NCBI RefSeq assembly: GCF_016908315.1
Contig: NZ_JAFBDQ010000014.1
Coordinates: 1 to 64,000, forward strand
Length of the DNA stretch: 64,000 bases
Direction: 5' to 3'
Source: Halanaerobacter jeridensis
GTDB lineage: Bacteria > Bacillota > Halanaerobiia > Halobacteroidales > Halobacteroidaceae
Position 1 is the first letter of the stretch, and the number at the start of each line of letters is the position of its first letter. The notes under the pieces were generated by a model, which saw only the letters and a program-made list of their open reading frames with translations, did no database searches and was not told where the DNA came from. The position numbers were made by a program, and so were the translations under genes. Shown one piece after another: positions 36,189-45,185 of this stretch.

Positions 36189-37571
36189 TTATCTCAACTC
36201 CTCTTCTTTAAAAGCATCAGACTGTCTAAATTGATAAACACTAAACCCTGCTATCATGAAGAATATAATAATTGAAATAGCAGCACCATAACTATATAAT
36301 CCTTTACGAATAACCAATTTATAAACCCAGGAGATTAAGATATCAGTACCACCAGCACCTGTACTAGAAAACTTGAAGACTGGGGGTCCACCATCATTCA
36401 ATAAGAAGATTATCCCAAAGTTGTTAAACTGAAAAGCAAATTGCATAATTAATAATGGTGTTACCTGTCTTACCACTAATGGTAAAGTAATATGGAAAAA
36501 CTTTTGTAAAATAGTAGCTCCATCCACAATTGCTGCTTCGTATAGAGTTTCAGAAATACTCTGTAAAATACCAGAACAAACAGCCATAGCAAATGGGAAT
36601 GATAACCATAAATTCACCATTAAAATTGCTAGTTTAGCATACAGTGGGTCACTTAGCCATTGTATTTTATCAAAACCAATTAACATTAACATCTTATTAA
36701 TATGACCAAAATTATAATTTAATAGATAACGCCAAATTAAGATAGAAACAAAGGCTGGAATTGCCCACGGCACTAATAAAATAGTTCGAAATACGTTTCT
36801 GAACTTAATATGTTCGTGGTTTAATACAACTGCTACAAATAATCCTAAACCATAGCTTAAAATTGTAGAAGCTATAGCCCAAATCACAGTCCAAGTAAAT
36901 ACTGACACAAACGCACCTTTCCATTGAGTAAACATAACTAAATCTTTAAAATTACGTAAACCAATCCAACTTAAAATTTGACCTGGTGGTAAGTGATTAG
37001 CATCATAGTTAACAAAGGCTAAGCAGATTGTAAAGATTACTGGAAAGACTGTTGCTACCAATAATACTACCATTCCAGGAGACATTCCAATATACGGAAA
37101 TCCAGCTTCCAAAAAATTGTCCCAAGATTTAGAAAAATCAGGCGTTTCTTCACCTTGGTCAACTAATTTTCCATTTTTATAGGCATCAACTATATTAAAA
37201 ATATGGATCCCTATTAAAATAAAGGTGAATATAATAGCCACTAATCCTTCAATTAAAAAGAATAACGAGTGATCTTCACCTGGAATAGTTCCTAAGGTAT
37301 AAACTCCATAAATTTTTTGCTGTAAATAATTCAATAAATAAAAAGGCTCAAAGCTTAAACTAATTCCGGGTAACTTTATATTTCCAAGAACCAAAGATGT
37401 GATATCAATATTAATAAACCAAATGATAGATTGATAAATAATAAATAAAATACCTTTTAAATACTGCTTATTTTTTAACTGCCCTAACCCCATAAATAAA
37501 GCCGAAAATAAAGAACTCATCCACCGTTGATTACTGTTTGTACTTATATTAGTACTACTTTCAGGTTTCAC
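36189..37571 (-). CDS. malF: Maltose-type ABC permease, MalF-like, with extended N-terminus
   Basis: The 460-aa permease has the MalF EAA loop YEAAIVDGATILQKFFHITLP near residue 350. The N-terminal 150 residues add extra membrane helices (FSALFMGLGQLKNKQYLKG, ending near IGIHIFNIVDAYKNG) and are unlike the standard permease. Similar long forms exist in Firmicutes maltose and maltodextrin systems. The malE hairpin upstream probably lowers its expression relative to malE. Confidence 0.88.
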   Translation of the reverse strand: MKPESSTNISTNSNQRWMSSLFSALFMGLGQLKNKQYLKGILFIIYQSIIWFINIDITSLVLGNIKLPGISLSFEPFYLLNYLQQKIYGVYTLGTIPGEDHSLFFLIEGLVAIIFTFILIGIHIFNIVDAYKNGKLVDQGEETPDFSKSWDNFLEAGFPYIGMSPGMVVLLVATVFPVIFTICLAFVNYDANHLPPGQILSWIGLRNFKDLVMFTQWKGAFVSVFTWTVIWAIASTILSYGLGLFVAVVLNHEHIKFRNVFRTILLVPWAIPAFVSILIWRYLLNYNFGHINKMLMLIGFDKIQWLSDPLYAKLAILMVNLWLSFPFAMAVCSGILQSISETLYEAAIVDGATILQKFFHITLPLVVRQVTPLLIMQFAFQFNNFGIIFLLNDGGPPVFKFSSTGAGGTDILISWVYKLVIRKGLYSYGAAISIIIFFMIAGFSVYQFRQSDAFKEEELR

Positions 37572-37604
37572 AACATAACCTCCTCAATAAGTTTTAAAGT
37601 TAAT

Positions 37605-37635
37605 ACAGCCCTGCACAATCTTCATACAGGGCTGT
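37605..37635 (-). terminator. Partial terminator between malE and malF
   Basis: ACAGCCCTG pairs with CAGGGCTGT across 13 bases, without a clear T-run. This is the usual place for a hairpin that makes the binding protein more abundant than the permease. Confidence 0.7.
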
Positions 37636-37647
37636 GTATATAAATGA

Positions 37648-38880
37648 TTATCTTCCCATCAATTGAATCCCTTGCTTAATTTGTTGTTCAGTCATCGGCA
37701 TAATCTGCTTAGCAGGTGCCTTACCATTGATCACAAAATCGATAGCATTATTAACTGGATTCCAAACTGTACTCATAGCTGGAACACTAGGCATTACTTT
37801 GCCGCGCTGAGCTTGCTTGTAGAAAGGATATAACAATTCATCGTTTTTAAACTCAGAACTATTAACTACTTTGACATGGGGAGCAATAATATTATTTTCT
37901 TGATAGTGATTCATAGAATTTTCAGCATTTGTTAGGAATTTAATAAAATCTGCTGCTGCTTGCTTATTATCACTAAATTTACTTACATAATATCCTTTTG
38001 TTCCTGTGAATTGCTTTGGATATTTACCATTTGGTAACTTAGGCAATGGTTTTACCCCCATATTAATTCCTGCTTCTTTAAAGTCTTTTAACATCCACGG
38101 TCCCATAATAATTGCAGCATTTTTACCTTCCATAAATAAACCGTTAGCAGTTTGACCTGTTGTTCCTTTAGGGATTAGTCCCATATTTCTAAATTTCTTA
38201 AGGAAGTTAGCAGCTTCAACTGCTTCTTGACTTCCAATGCCTATATTATCAATATCATATCCGCCTCCTGCTTCTTCTTTAAATACATAAGCTCCATATC
38301 CGAAGAAGAAACCACCAGAGAAATAGAAGTCACCAATTTTGTATAATAAACCATACTCATTTTTACTTTCATTTGTCATTTTTTGAGCTTTCTTCATCAA
38401 CCCCATCATTGTATCAGGAATACTATTATATTTATCTTTGTTATAAACTAATGCTGTAGTCTGAAAAGCATAAGGAAGTCCGTATAACTTACCATTGTAA
38501 GTTAAAGATTTAATTGGATTATCAGCAAAATTTTCTTCAGCATATCCACTTGGTAAATAACTTTTAATTGGAGCAATTAGCCCCTGCTTAATAGATTTAC
38601 CTAATTTATCATGAGGCCAAGCTACTACATCAGCCCCTTTACCAGATGGACCATCTAATGATAATCTTTGTGCTTGGTCTAACTCCTCTACTACACCAAT
38701 TTCAATTTTGATTCCTGTCTGATTTTGATATTTATCAGCCATATCCTGCATCCAATCATGCTCTGGACCACTCGGTACCCAAATTTCTAAGCTATCAGGT
38801 TGTGCATAAACTGCTGATGTAACTAATACTCCTAATACCATAACCATAGCTACAACTATACCAATAAGTCTTTTGTTCAT
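37648..38880 (-). CDS. malE: Maltose/maltodextrin-type solute-binding protein
   Basis: This 410-aa family-1 solute-binding protein resembles MalE: LEIWVPSGPEHDWM, DVVAWPHDKLGKSIKQGLIAP and YGLPYAFQTTALVYNKD. The signal peptide ends TSAVYA|QPD, a signal peptidase I site, with no lipobox cysteine. Free rather than lipid-anchored binding proteins fit a periplasm under an outer membrane. Maltose or a related glucan is the likely cargo, but sequence alone does not prove it. Confidence 0.88.
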   Translation of the reverse strand: MNKRLIGIVVAMVMVLGVLVTSAVYAQPDSLEIWVPSGPEHDWMQDMADKYQNQTGIKIEIGVVEELDQAQRLSLDGPSGKGADVVAWPHDKLGKSIKQGLIAPIKSYLPSGYAEENFADNPIKSLTYNGKLYGLPYAFQTTALVYNKDKYNSIPDTMMGLMKKAQKMTNESKNEYGLLYKIGDFYFSGGFFFGYGAYVFKEEAGGGYDIDNIGIGSQEAVEAANFLKKFRNMGLIPKGTTGQTANGLFMEGKNAAIIMGPWMLKDFKEAGINMGVKPLPKLPNGKYPKQFTGTKGYYVSKFSDNKQAAADFIKFLTNAENSMNHYQENNIIAPHVKVVNSSEFKNDELLYPFYKQAQRGKVMPSVPAMSTVWNPVNNAIDFVINGKAPAKQIMPMTEQQIKQGIQLMGR

Positions 38881-39185
38881 AATTTACCCCTCCTGTTTTT
38901 AATAGCAACTAGATTTAAGTGGCAGGAACAAAACTGAACTATTCTTTTTGACTATAAAATTATAAAATTATGTAAAAGAAATTCCTCTTTCCTACCATTA
39001 AAGTCAAATCCCCCTCAACTCCACTTATATTCTTGTAAATCCATTATTATTCATTTTTTCTTATTTTTTACTTTTAAAGGGGTGATAGGATTATTATTCT
39101 AGATTTTTGTTTATATTCCTGCCAAAAAATATAAAAAAATTACTGTTTAAATTTTACTTAGAAGTTAACTATTGCTGTTGTGTCC

Positions 39186-39214
39186 ATTATACAACATAAA
39201 AATGAGATTGTAAA
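39186..39214 (-). promoter_or_regulatory. malEFG promoter with possible operator
   Basis: TTTACA (39209-39214), 17-base spacer, TATAAT (39186-39191) on the minus strand. The dyad GTTGT-N9-ACAAC (39177-39195) spans the -10 box and could be a repressor site. The region 38881-39185 is then a leader of about 300 nt in which I see no recognised riboswitch or gene. Confidence 0.6.
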
Positions 39215-39237
39215 TTATTTATTACAAAAATGTAAAA

Positions 39238-39263
39238 AAAGAGCAGAAACTAATCTGCTCTTT
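39238..39263 (-). terminator. Intrinsic terminator after purL
   Basis: AAAGAGCAGA pairs with TCTGCTCTTT, followed by T residues on the minus strand. Confidence 0.8.
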
Positions 39264-39307
39264 TTGCTCTTAGAAACTATTTAATTATTTTAAATTATTC
39301 ACAGTCA

Positions 39308-42300
39308 TTACTTAGTGAAATATTCTACTCCTGCTTGGAACAATTGCTGTTCTTTTTCTCCAATAATATTTTTACAAACATTACTTCCAACTCTTTCAGA
39401 ATGACCCATTTTTCCTAAGACTCTGCCATCAGGACTAGTTATTCCTTCTATAGCCCGCACAGAACCATTCGGATTAAATTCTATTTCAGAAGTAGGTTCT
39501 CCATCTAAATTAACATATTGAGTAGCAACTTGTCCATTAGCTAATAAATCATTAATAGTTTTCTCATCTGCCACAAAGCGGCCTTCACCATGAGAAACTG
39601 GAATTGTATGCTCCTCGCCAACTTCAAGATTAGCTAACCATGGCGATTTATTAGAAACTATTTTGGTTTTAGCAGCACAAGAAATATGACGGCCTATTTG
39701 ATTATAAGTTAATGTTGGTGCATCTGCTGTTAATTTTCTTATTTCTCCATAAGGTACTAATCCTAATTTAATTAGGGCCTGGAAACCGTTACAAATACCA
39801 ATCATTAATCCATCACGTTCATTTAAAAGATTCATCACTGCCTTTTTGACTTTAGGGTTTCTAAAGACAGTTGCAATAAATTTACCAGCTCCTTCAGGTT
39901 CATCACCAGCACTAAATCCTCCTACTAAAGCTACTATCTGAGAAGATTTAATCGCCTCAGCTAATTCATCAATTGCATCTTCTATTTGTTGCGGAGTTAA
40001 GTTTTTAAAGATTAAGGTCTCTACTTCTGCTCCTGCTTTTTTAAATTGCTGAGCTGTATCATACTCACAATTTGTTCCAGGGAAAACTGGAATTAAAACT
40101 TTTGGTTTATCTACTTTATTGGCACAAGTATGAATTTCTTCCGCATGATAAGGTTTAAATTCAAATGTTTCTCCCTCATTGTCTACTTTAGTCTGATAAA
40201 TCTCTTCTAATGGCTGTTCCCAACTTTTAATTGCATTATTAAGATCGATTTCACTATTATTTACTTTAATCTTTTCTGCCTTAGAAGTTGTACCTAATAA
40301 TTCATAATCCACACCATTAAATATCTCATCCAATTTTTGATTAGCATTTACTTCTAGAACTAAAGCACCATATTGAGGGCCAAATAATTCTGCTTCTGAC
40401 ATATCACTAGCAAAATCAAAGCCGATCTTATTTCCAAAAGCCATCTTAGATACTGCTTCTGCTATTCCGCCGCGCGTTACTGCTCGAGCAGATAAAATCT
40501 TGTTATCAGCAATTAAGTTTTTAACCCGCTCATAAGCTGTTGTCAATTTAGCAAAATCAGGCATATTAGCTTCATCTTTTTCGACTGGAATATAAACTAC
40601 TTGATTATCACTCTCTTTAAATTCTGGGGAAAGCACATGATTAACATCTACTGGGTCAACAGCAAAAGAAACTAAAGTCGGAGGCACATCAATTTCATGG
40701 AATGTACCTGACATACTGTCTTTACCGCCAATTGCCGGTAATCCAAATTTTTTCTGGGCATGATAAGCCCCTAATAAAGCACTGAAAGGTTTACCCCACC
40801 GTTCTGGATTATCTCTTAAACTTTCAAAATACTCCTGGAAAGTAAAGCGGATATTTTGATAACTTCCTCCACTAGCTACTACTTTAGATACAGATTCAAT
40901 CACTGCATATAATGCACCATGGAAAGGACTCCACTCAGCTAAGTTTGAATCATAACCATGACTCATCAGCGTTCCCGTATTTGTTTCTCCCCCAAGAGTA
41001 GGTATCTTAGCAGCCATACTCTGCGTTGGAGTTAATTGATATTTCCCACCATAAGGCATTAGTACTGAACCAGCACCAACTGTACTATCAAATTTCTCAA
41101 CTAAACCCTTTTGACTACAGATATTTAAATCACTTAAATTTTCTAGCCATTTTTCTTCTAAATTATTCTCACTATTTAATCTATCTTCAGCAGCTGTTTC
41201 AAAATAGCTATCTGCCTTAGGCTCCTGAACTTTTACTGTAGTCTCTTGCGTAGCACCATTGGTATCAAGAAATTCTCGACTTAAATTGATAATATCATCG
41301 CCATTCCAATTCATAATTAAACGCCCATGATCTTTTACTTCTGCGACTACTGTTGCCTCTAAATTTTCTGTTTGGGCCAATTCTTTAAAACGCTCTACAT
41401 TCTCTTTATCTAACACTACTGCCATCCGCTCTTGTGATTCAGAAATAGCTAACTCTGTACCATCTAATCCTTCATATTTTTTCGGCACTGCATTTAAATC
41501 AACTTCTAAAGCATCAGCTAATTCACCAATTGCAACTGATACTCCTCCTGCTCCAAAATCATTACTCTTCTTGATCATTTGACTCGCTTCAGAATCTCTA
41601 AATAGCCGCTGAATCTTTCTTTCTGTCGGCGGATTACCTTTCTGTACTTCTGCACCACAAGTCTCTATTGATTCTTCTGTATGTTCCTTAGAAGAACCAG
41701 TTGCACCACCACATCCATCACGACCAGTTTTACCACCAACTAAAATTACAATGTCCCCCGGCTCAGCATCACCGCGGTACACATCTTCACGCGGAGTAGC
41801 AGCTACAACTGCTCCGATTTCCATGTGTTTAGCTAAAAAACGCTGATTATATTCCTCGTTAACATGTCCTGTAGCTACTCCAATTTGATTTCCATAAGAA
41901 CTATAACCATCAGAAGCCTCTTGCGCTATCTTCTTCTGCGGCAATTTGCCCGGAATCGTATCTTCTATAGCTTGTCGGGGGTCACCACAACCAGAAATTC
42001 TCATTGCTTGATAAACATAAGACCGCCCAGCTAATGGGTCCCGAATACAACCACCTAAACAAGTTGCTGCACCACCATAAGGTTCAATTTCTGTCGGATG
42101 ATTGTGCGTTTCATTTTTAAACATAACTAACCATTCTTCAGTTGCACCATCAACATCAACTGGCACCACAATACTAGAGGCGTTAACTTCATCTGACACT
42201 TCCAAATCTTCTAATTGCCCTGCTTGTCTTAACTCTTTCATCCCCATTAAAGCAATATCCATTAAACAAATATCTTTATTGTCAGAAGGATAAACTTTAT

Positions 42301-43084
42301 CTCGTCCTGCTAAATACTCATTATATGCTTTAGCAATCGGCTGCGTATATTTAGTATCTGGAATTGTAACATCTTTAATTTCAGTTAAGAAGGTAGTATG
42401 GCGGCAGTGGTCAGACCAATACGTATCCAAAACCTTAATTTCAGTAATTGTCGGATCTCTTTCTTCTTCTTGATAATACTTTTGCGTATGCAGCAAATCT
42501 GCTTTACTCATTGCTAAACCTAATTCAGTTAGTAAATTTTTAATCCCAGATTCGTCTAATTCAATAAAACCATCTATTGTAGCTACCTCTTCTGGCACTT
42601 CATAATTTAAATCTAAAGTATTCGGCTTCTTTAAACTAGCCTCTCTGGAATCAACGGGATTAATATGATAATCTTTTATTTTCTCTACTTCAGACTCAGT
42701 TAAATCTCCTTCTAGAACAATAATGCTAGCATTTCTCACAGTAGGTTTTTCATCATTATCATTTAAAATCTGCATACACTGTTCTGCTGAATCAGCCCGT
42801 TGATCGTACTGGCCTGGCAAGTACTCTACTCCAAAAGCTAATTCATCTTCAGCAACTGGAAGTTCTTCTTCGTATAACTCATCAACTGGTGGTTCCGATA
42901 AAATAGTGTGACAAGCCTGCTGATAAGCTTCATCAGATAACCCTTGAATATCATAACGATGTAAAACTCTTAAATCTTCTAACTCTTCAAGCTGCAAAGT
43001 CTCTTTAAAATCCGCTAGTAATTTTTCCGCTTCTACGTCATAACCATCTTTTTTCTCTACATATACGCGCCTAATTTTGGACAT
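39308..43084 (-). CDS. purL: Phosphoribosylformylglycinamidine synthase (single-chain PurL)
   Basis: At 1258 aa this is the large form that carries the synthetase and glutaminase in one chain, so separate purQ and purS are not needed. FKNETHNHPTEIEPYGGAAT is the PurL ATP/FGAR site and GGKTGRDGCGGATG follows. The C-terminal class I glutaminase has the nucleophile in IGICNGFQ and the His/Glu pair in HGEGRF. It makes FGAM from FGAR, the fourth step to IMP. It is the only purine gene outside the 51-63 kb cluster and has its own promoter and terminator. Confidence 0.95.
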   Translation of the reverse strand: MSKIRRVYVEKKDGYDVEAEKLLADFKETLQLEELEDLRVLHRYDIQGLSDEAYQQACHTILSEPPVDELYEEELPVAEDELAFGVEYLPGQYDQRADSAEQCMQILNDNDEKPTVRNASIIVLEGDLTESEVEKIKDYHINPVDSREASLKKPNTLDLNYEVPEEVATIDGFIELDESGIKNLLTELGLAMSKADLLHTQKYYQEEERDPTITEIKVLDTYWSDHCRHTTFLTEIKDVTIPDTKYTQPIAKAYNEYLAGRDKVYPSDNKDICLMDIALMGMKELRQAGQLEDLEVSDEVNASSIVVPVDVDGATEEWLVMFKNETHNHPTEIEPYGGAATCLGGCIRDPLAGRSYVYQAMRISGCGDPRQAIEDTIPGKLPQKKIAQEASDGYSSYGNQIGVATGHVNEEYNQRFLAKHMEIGAVVAATPREDVYRGDAEPGDIVILVGGKTGRDGCGGATGSSKEHTEESIETCGAEVQKGNPPTERKIQRLFRDSEASQMIKKSNDFGAGGVSVAIGELADALEVDLNAVPKKYEGLDGTELAISESQERMAVVLDKENVERFKELAQTENLEATVVAEVKDHGRLIMNWNGDDIINLSREFLDTNGATQETTVKVQEPKADSYFETAAEDRLNSENNLEEKWLENLSDLNICSQKGLVEKFDSTVGAGSVLMPYGGKYQLTPTQSMAAKIPTLGGETNTGTLMSHGYDSNLAEWSPFHGALYAVIESVSKVVASGGSYQNIRFTFQEYFESLRDNPERWGKPFSALLGAYHAQKKFGLPAIGGKDSMSGTFHEIDVPPTLVSFAVDPVDVNHVLSPEFKESDNQVVYIPVEKDEANMPDFAKLTTAYERVKNLIADNKILSARAVTRGGIAEAVSKMAFGNKIGFDFASDMSEAELFGPQYGALVLEVNANQKLDEIFNGVDYELLGTTSKAEKIKVNNSEIDLNNAIKSWEQPLEEIYQTKVDNEGETFEFKPYHAEEIHTCANKVDKPKVLIPVFPGTNCEYDTAQQFKKAGAEVETLIFKNLTPQQIEDAIDELAEAIKSSQIVALVGGFSAGDEPEGAGKFIATVFRNPKVKKAVMNLLNERDGLMIGICNGFQALIKLGLVPYGEIRKLTADAPTLTYNQIGRHISCAAKTKIVSNKSPWLANLEVGEEHTIPVSHGEGRFVADEKTINDLLANGQVATQYVNLDGEPTSEIEFNPNGSVRAIEGITSPDGRVLGKMGHSERVGSNVCKNIIGEKEQQLFQAGVEYFTK

Positions 43085-43164
43085 TTTTTGGCCCCCATTG
43101 CTTTAAGATTAAATTTATTAGTTCTTTCTTTTGATTTCTATTATCCCTTGCAAGTTACACTTCT

Positions 43165-43193
43165 ATTATAGTATGCTATAATTAAGTAGTAAA
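43165..43193 (-). promoter_or_regulatory. purL promoter
   Basis: TTTACT (43188-43193), 17-base spacer, TATAAT (43165-43170) on the minus strand. The leader is about 75 nt and I see no purine riboswitch in it. Confidence 0.65.
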
Positions 43194-43225
43194 ATTAATA
43201 GTTCTTATGTGATTGATTAGTATTG

Positions 43226-43367
43226 CTTATAAAGTGTAGCTTTCGGGATTAAGATAAAATAATTTCTTCGCTTAGAAATTATTTTATCTTAATCCAAGGC
43301 AGTCTTACTTTAATGATGGGGGTCACGACTATACTATTATGAAGTTGTTTATTTTTTGATTGTGCTT
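43226..43367 (+). repeat. Short relative of the structured element III
   Basis: The ends match the two long copies: TATAAAGTGTAGCTTTCGGG at the start, GGCAGTCTTACTTTAATGAT and GTTTATTTTTTGATTGTGC at the end. The centre is replaced by a perfect 21-bp hairpin (43246-43295). It lies between divergent purL and the LysR gene, in the sense direction of the LysR gene. Confidence 0.6.
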
Positions 43368-43434
43368 TTTGGTTTTGAATTTTAATTTTTAATTCTCAAT
43401 TATTCATTATCAATTGTTAATTGGAGGAAAAAAC

Positions 43435-44316
43435 ATGAACGTAAACTACGAATTATACAAAGTCTTCTACCATGTCGCTAATCACTTAAGCTTTTCCAAA
43501 GCAGCAGAAAAATTATATATTTCTCAATCAGCAGTTAGTCAATCAATCAAAACATTAGAAGAAGAACTAGATACAAAATTATTTATCCGCAGCACTAAGC
43601 AAGTAACTTTAACTAAAGAAGGTAAAACTTTATTTGAGCATATTAAACCAGCTTTTAACTTAATTAAAAACGGAGAACAGAACATTCAAGATATTAATTC
43701 CTTCAAAAAAGGAGAAATCCATATTGGGGCCAACGATACTATCTGCAAATATTTTCTGCTGCCCTACCTGAAACAGTTTCATGAACTATATCCTCAAATT
43801 CACATTCAAATTACTAATCGTACTTCTGCTAAATGTGTAGAATTATTAAAAGAAGGCGCTGTTGATTTAATCATTACTAATCTACCTAATCAACAAATCA
43901 CTGAACAGATGGAAGTTACTAAAGTATTCTCATTTAAAGATGTCTTTATTGCTGGGCCAAAATATAATGAACTCAATCAAGAGACAATCAAATTAGAACA
44001 CTTAGCTAATTATCCTATCTTAATGTTAGAAGAAAAGACTACGACCAGGACATTCTTTAATCAGTTAATGGATGAATTCGAAGTTGAACTGAATCCAGAA
44101 GTAGAATTAGGCAGTATAGATTTATTAATTGAAATGGCTAAAATAGGGCTGGGAATTTCTTTTGTTCCTGAATACTGTCTTGATAGCGAAGAAAGAGGTT
44201 TGTTTACTGTTAATTTACAAGAAAAATTAACTACAAGAAATCTAGGCTTAGTGACTAATGAAAAAATCCCTTTTTCTACTGCTAGTCAGAAATTCATTGA
44301 GCTGTTGCTTGATTAA
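43435..44316 (+). CDS. LysR-family transcriptional regulator
   Basis: The 293-aa product has an N-terminal winged helix (FYHVANHLSFSKAAEKLYIS, QSAVSQSIKTLEEEL) and a periplasmic-binding-like effector domain starting at about residue 90. I use the ATG at 43435 behind TTGGAGG. It is divergent from purL, with a repeat element between them. LysR regulators often control a divergent neighbour, but nothing here proves that it regulates purL. The metabolite sensed is unknown. Confidence 0.9.
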   Translation: MNVNYELYKVFYHVANHLSFSKAAEKLYISQSAVSQSIKTLEEELDTKLFIRSTKQVTLTKEGKTLFEHIKPAFNLIKNGEQNIQDINSFKKGEIHIGANDTICKYFLLPYLKQFHELYPQIHIQITNRTSAKCVELLKEGAVDLIITNLPNQQITEQMEVTKVFSFKDVFIAGPKYNELNQETIKLEHLANYPILMLEEKTTTRTFFNQLMDEFEVELNPEVELGSIDLLIEMAKIGLGISFVPEYCLDSEERGLFTVNLQEKLTTRNLGLVTNEKIPFSTASQKFIELLLD

Positions 44317-44340
44317 ATTTAGCTTTGAATAAAAGCAAAA

Positions 44341-44362
44341 GTGCTAGTCAGTTGACTAGCAC
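44341..44362. terminator. Bidirectional intrinsic terminator
   Basis: GTGCTAGTCA pairs with TGACTAGCAC, between the LysR and DUF2892 genes. Confidence 0.75.
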
Positions 44363-44371
44363 CCTTCTCCG

Positions 44372-44566
44372 CTATTTTTGTTCTTTTTTAGAACAAGTGG
44401 AAACTCCTAAGACTGAATAAAGAGGACAATTACCTAACGAAGCAGTAATTAACGGCACAATTCCAATTGCTCCCCACCAACTTTTAGTTACAATTCCGAC
44501 GACTATTAATGTAATCCCTAAAATAATTCGAGCTGTTTTGTCTAATTGACCAACGTTTTTCTCCAT
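44372..44566 (-). CDS. DUF2892 inner membrane protein (YgaP tail-like)
   Basis: The 64-aa product, MEKNVGQLDKTARIILGITL at the start, has two hydrophobic segments and a C-terminal CPLYSVLGVSTC, matching the DUF2892 family. That domain also occurs as the membrane part of YgaP-type sulfurtransferases. Function unknown; no rhodanese domain is present here. A strong ribosome site (AAGGAG) precedes it. Confidence 0.85.
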   Translation of the reverse strand: MEKNVGQLDKTARIILGITLIVVGIVTKSWWGAIGIVPLITASLGNCPLYSVLGVSTCSKKEQK

Positions 44567-44727
44567 TATTAACCACTCCTTGTGTAGTGTTTTAATTAGC
44601 AGTCAATTCAGAAATCTTATCTACTTTCTTAAGATTTTATATTTTTGATAATGATTATTGTTATTAATATTATATCATAATTTTTACTATAGTACCAAAT
44701 TAAATATTTACTATACAAAAAATAATA

Positions 44728-44743
44728 CCAGCCTCGCGGCTGG
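44728..44743 (-). terminator. Small terminator after spoVS
   Basis: CCAGCC / GGCTGG with a four-base loop, followed on the minus strand by TATTATTTTTTG. Confidence 0.65.
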
Positions 44744-44761
44744 ATAATTAGAAATGATTTT

Positions 44762-45031
44762 TTAACATTCTTCAGTTACTTCTACAATCAATTTAATAGC
44801 AGTTCTTTCATCACCATCAATCTCTACATCCATAAAAGCTGGAATACAAGTTAAGTTAATCTCTTCTGTTTCTATTTTGTCTCTAGCAATAGCTACTGCC
44901 TTGACTCCTTGATTTACTGCTCCAGCTCCAATTGCCTGCAATTCAGCGTATTCTTCCTCTTCTAAAGTGTTCACTAATGCTTCAGCTACACTTTTTGGAT
45001 TAGAATCTGTAGCTACTTTTAAAATTTCCAT
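44762..45031 (-). CDS. spoVS: Stage V sporulation protein S
   Basis: This small (89 aa) Alba-like protein is needed for coat assembly and septation control in Bacillus. The diagnostic sequence is ILKVATDSNPKSVAEALVN, then AIGAGAVNQGVKAVAIARD. AAGGAGG precedes the start. It stands alone; in relatives it is under sigma-H, but I could not identify a clear sigma-H promoter here. Confidence 0.95.
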   Translation of the reverse strand: MEILKVATDSNPKSVAEALVNTLEEEEYAELQAIGAGAVNQGVKAVAIARDKIETEEINLTCIPAFMDVEIDGDERTAIKLIVEVTEEC

Positions 45032-45144
45032 GTCGTTGTGAATACCTCCTTATGTAATATAAAATACCCTTGTACATATTATATTAATTAAAACTTAAAA
45101 TATCCCTTCTCTATAGTTAATTTTTTGAAATTATTTTTATAAAA

Positions 45145-45173
45145 AAACCATTTGCTATGATAACAAATGGTTT
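45145..45173 (-). terminator. Intrinsic terminator after the repeat lipoprotein gene
   Basis: AAACCATTTG pairs with CAAATGGTTT, followed by the 3' flank TTTTTTT on the minus strand. Confidence 0.75.
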
Positions 45174-45185
45174 TTATTTTATATT

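Noticed and set aside
43246-43295. Ordinary intrinsic terminator between purL and the LysR gene
   Set aside because: The genes diverge, so no transcript should end there, and there is no T-run after the perfect stem.
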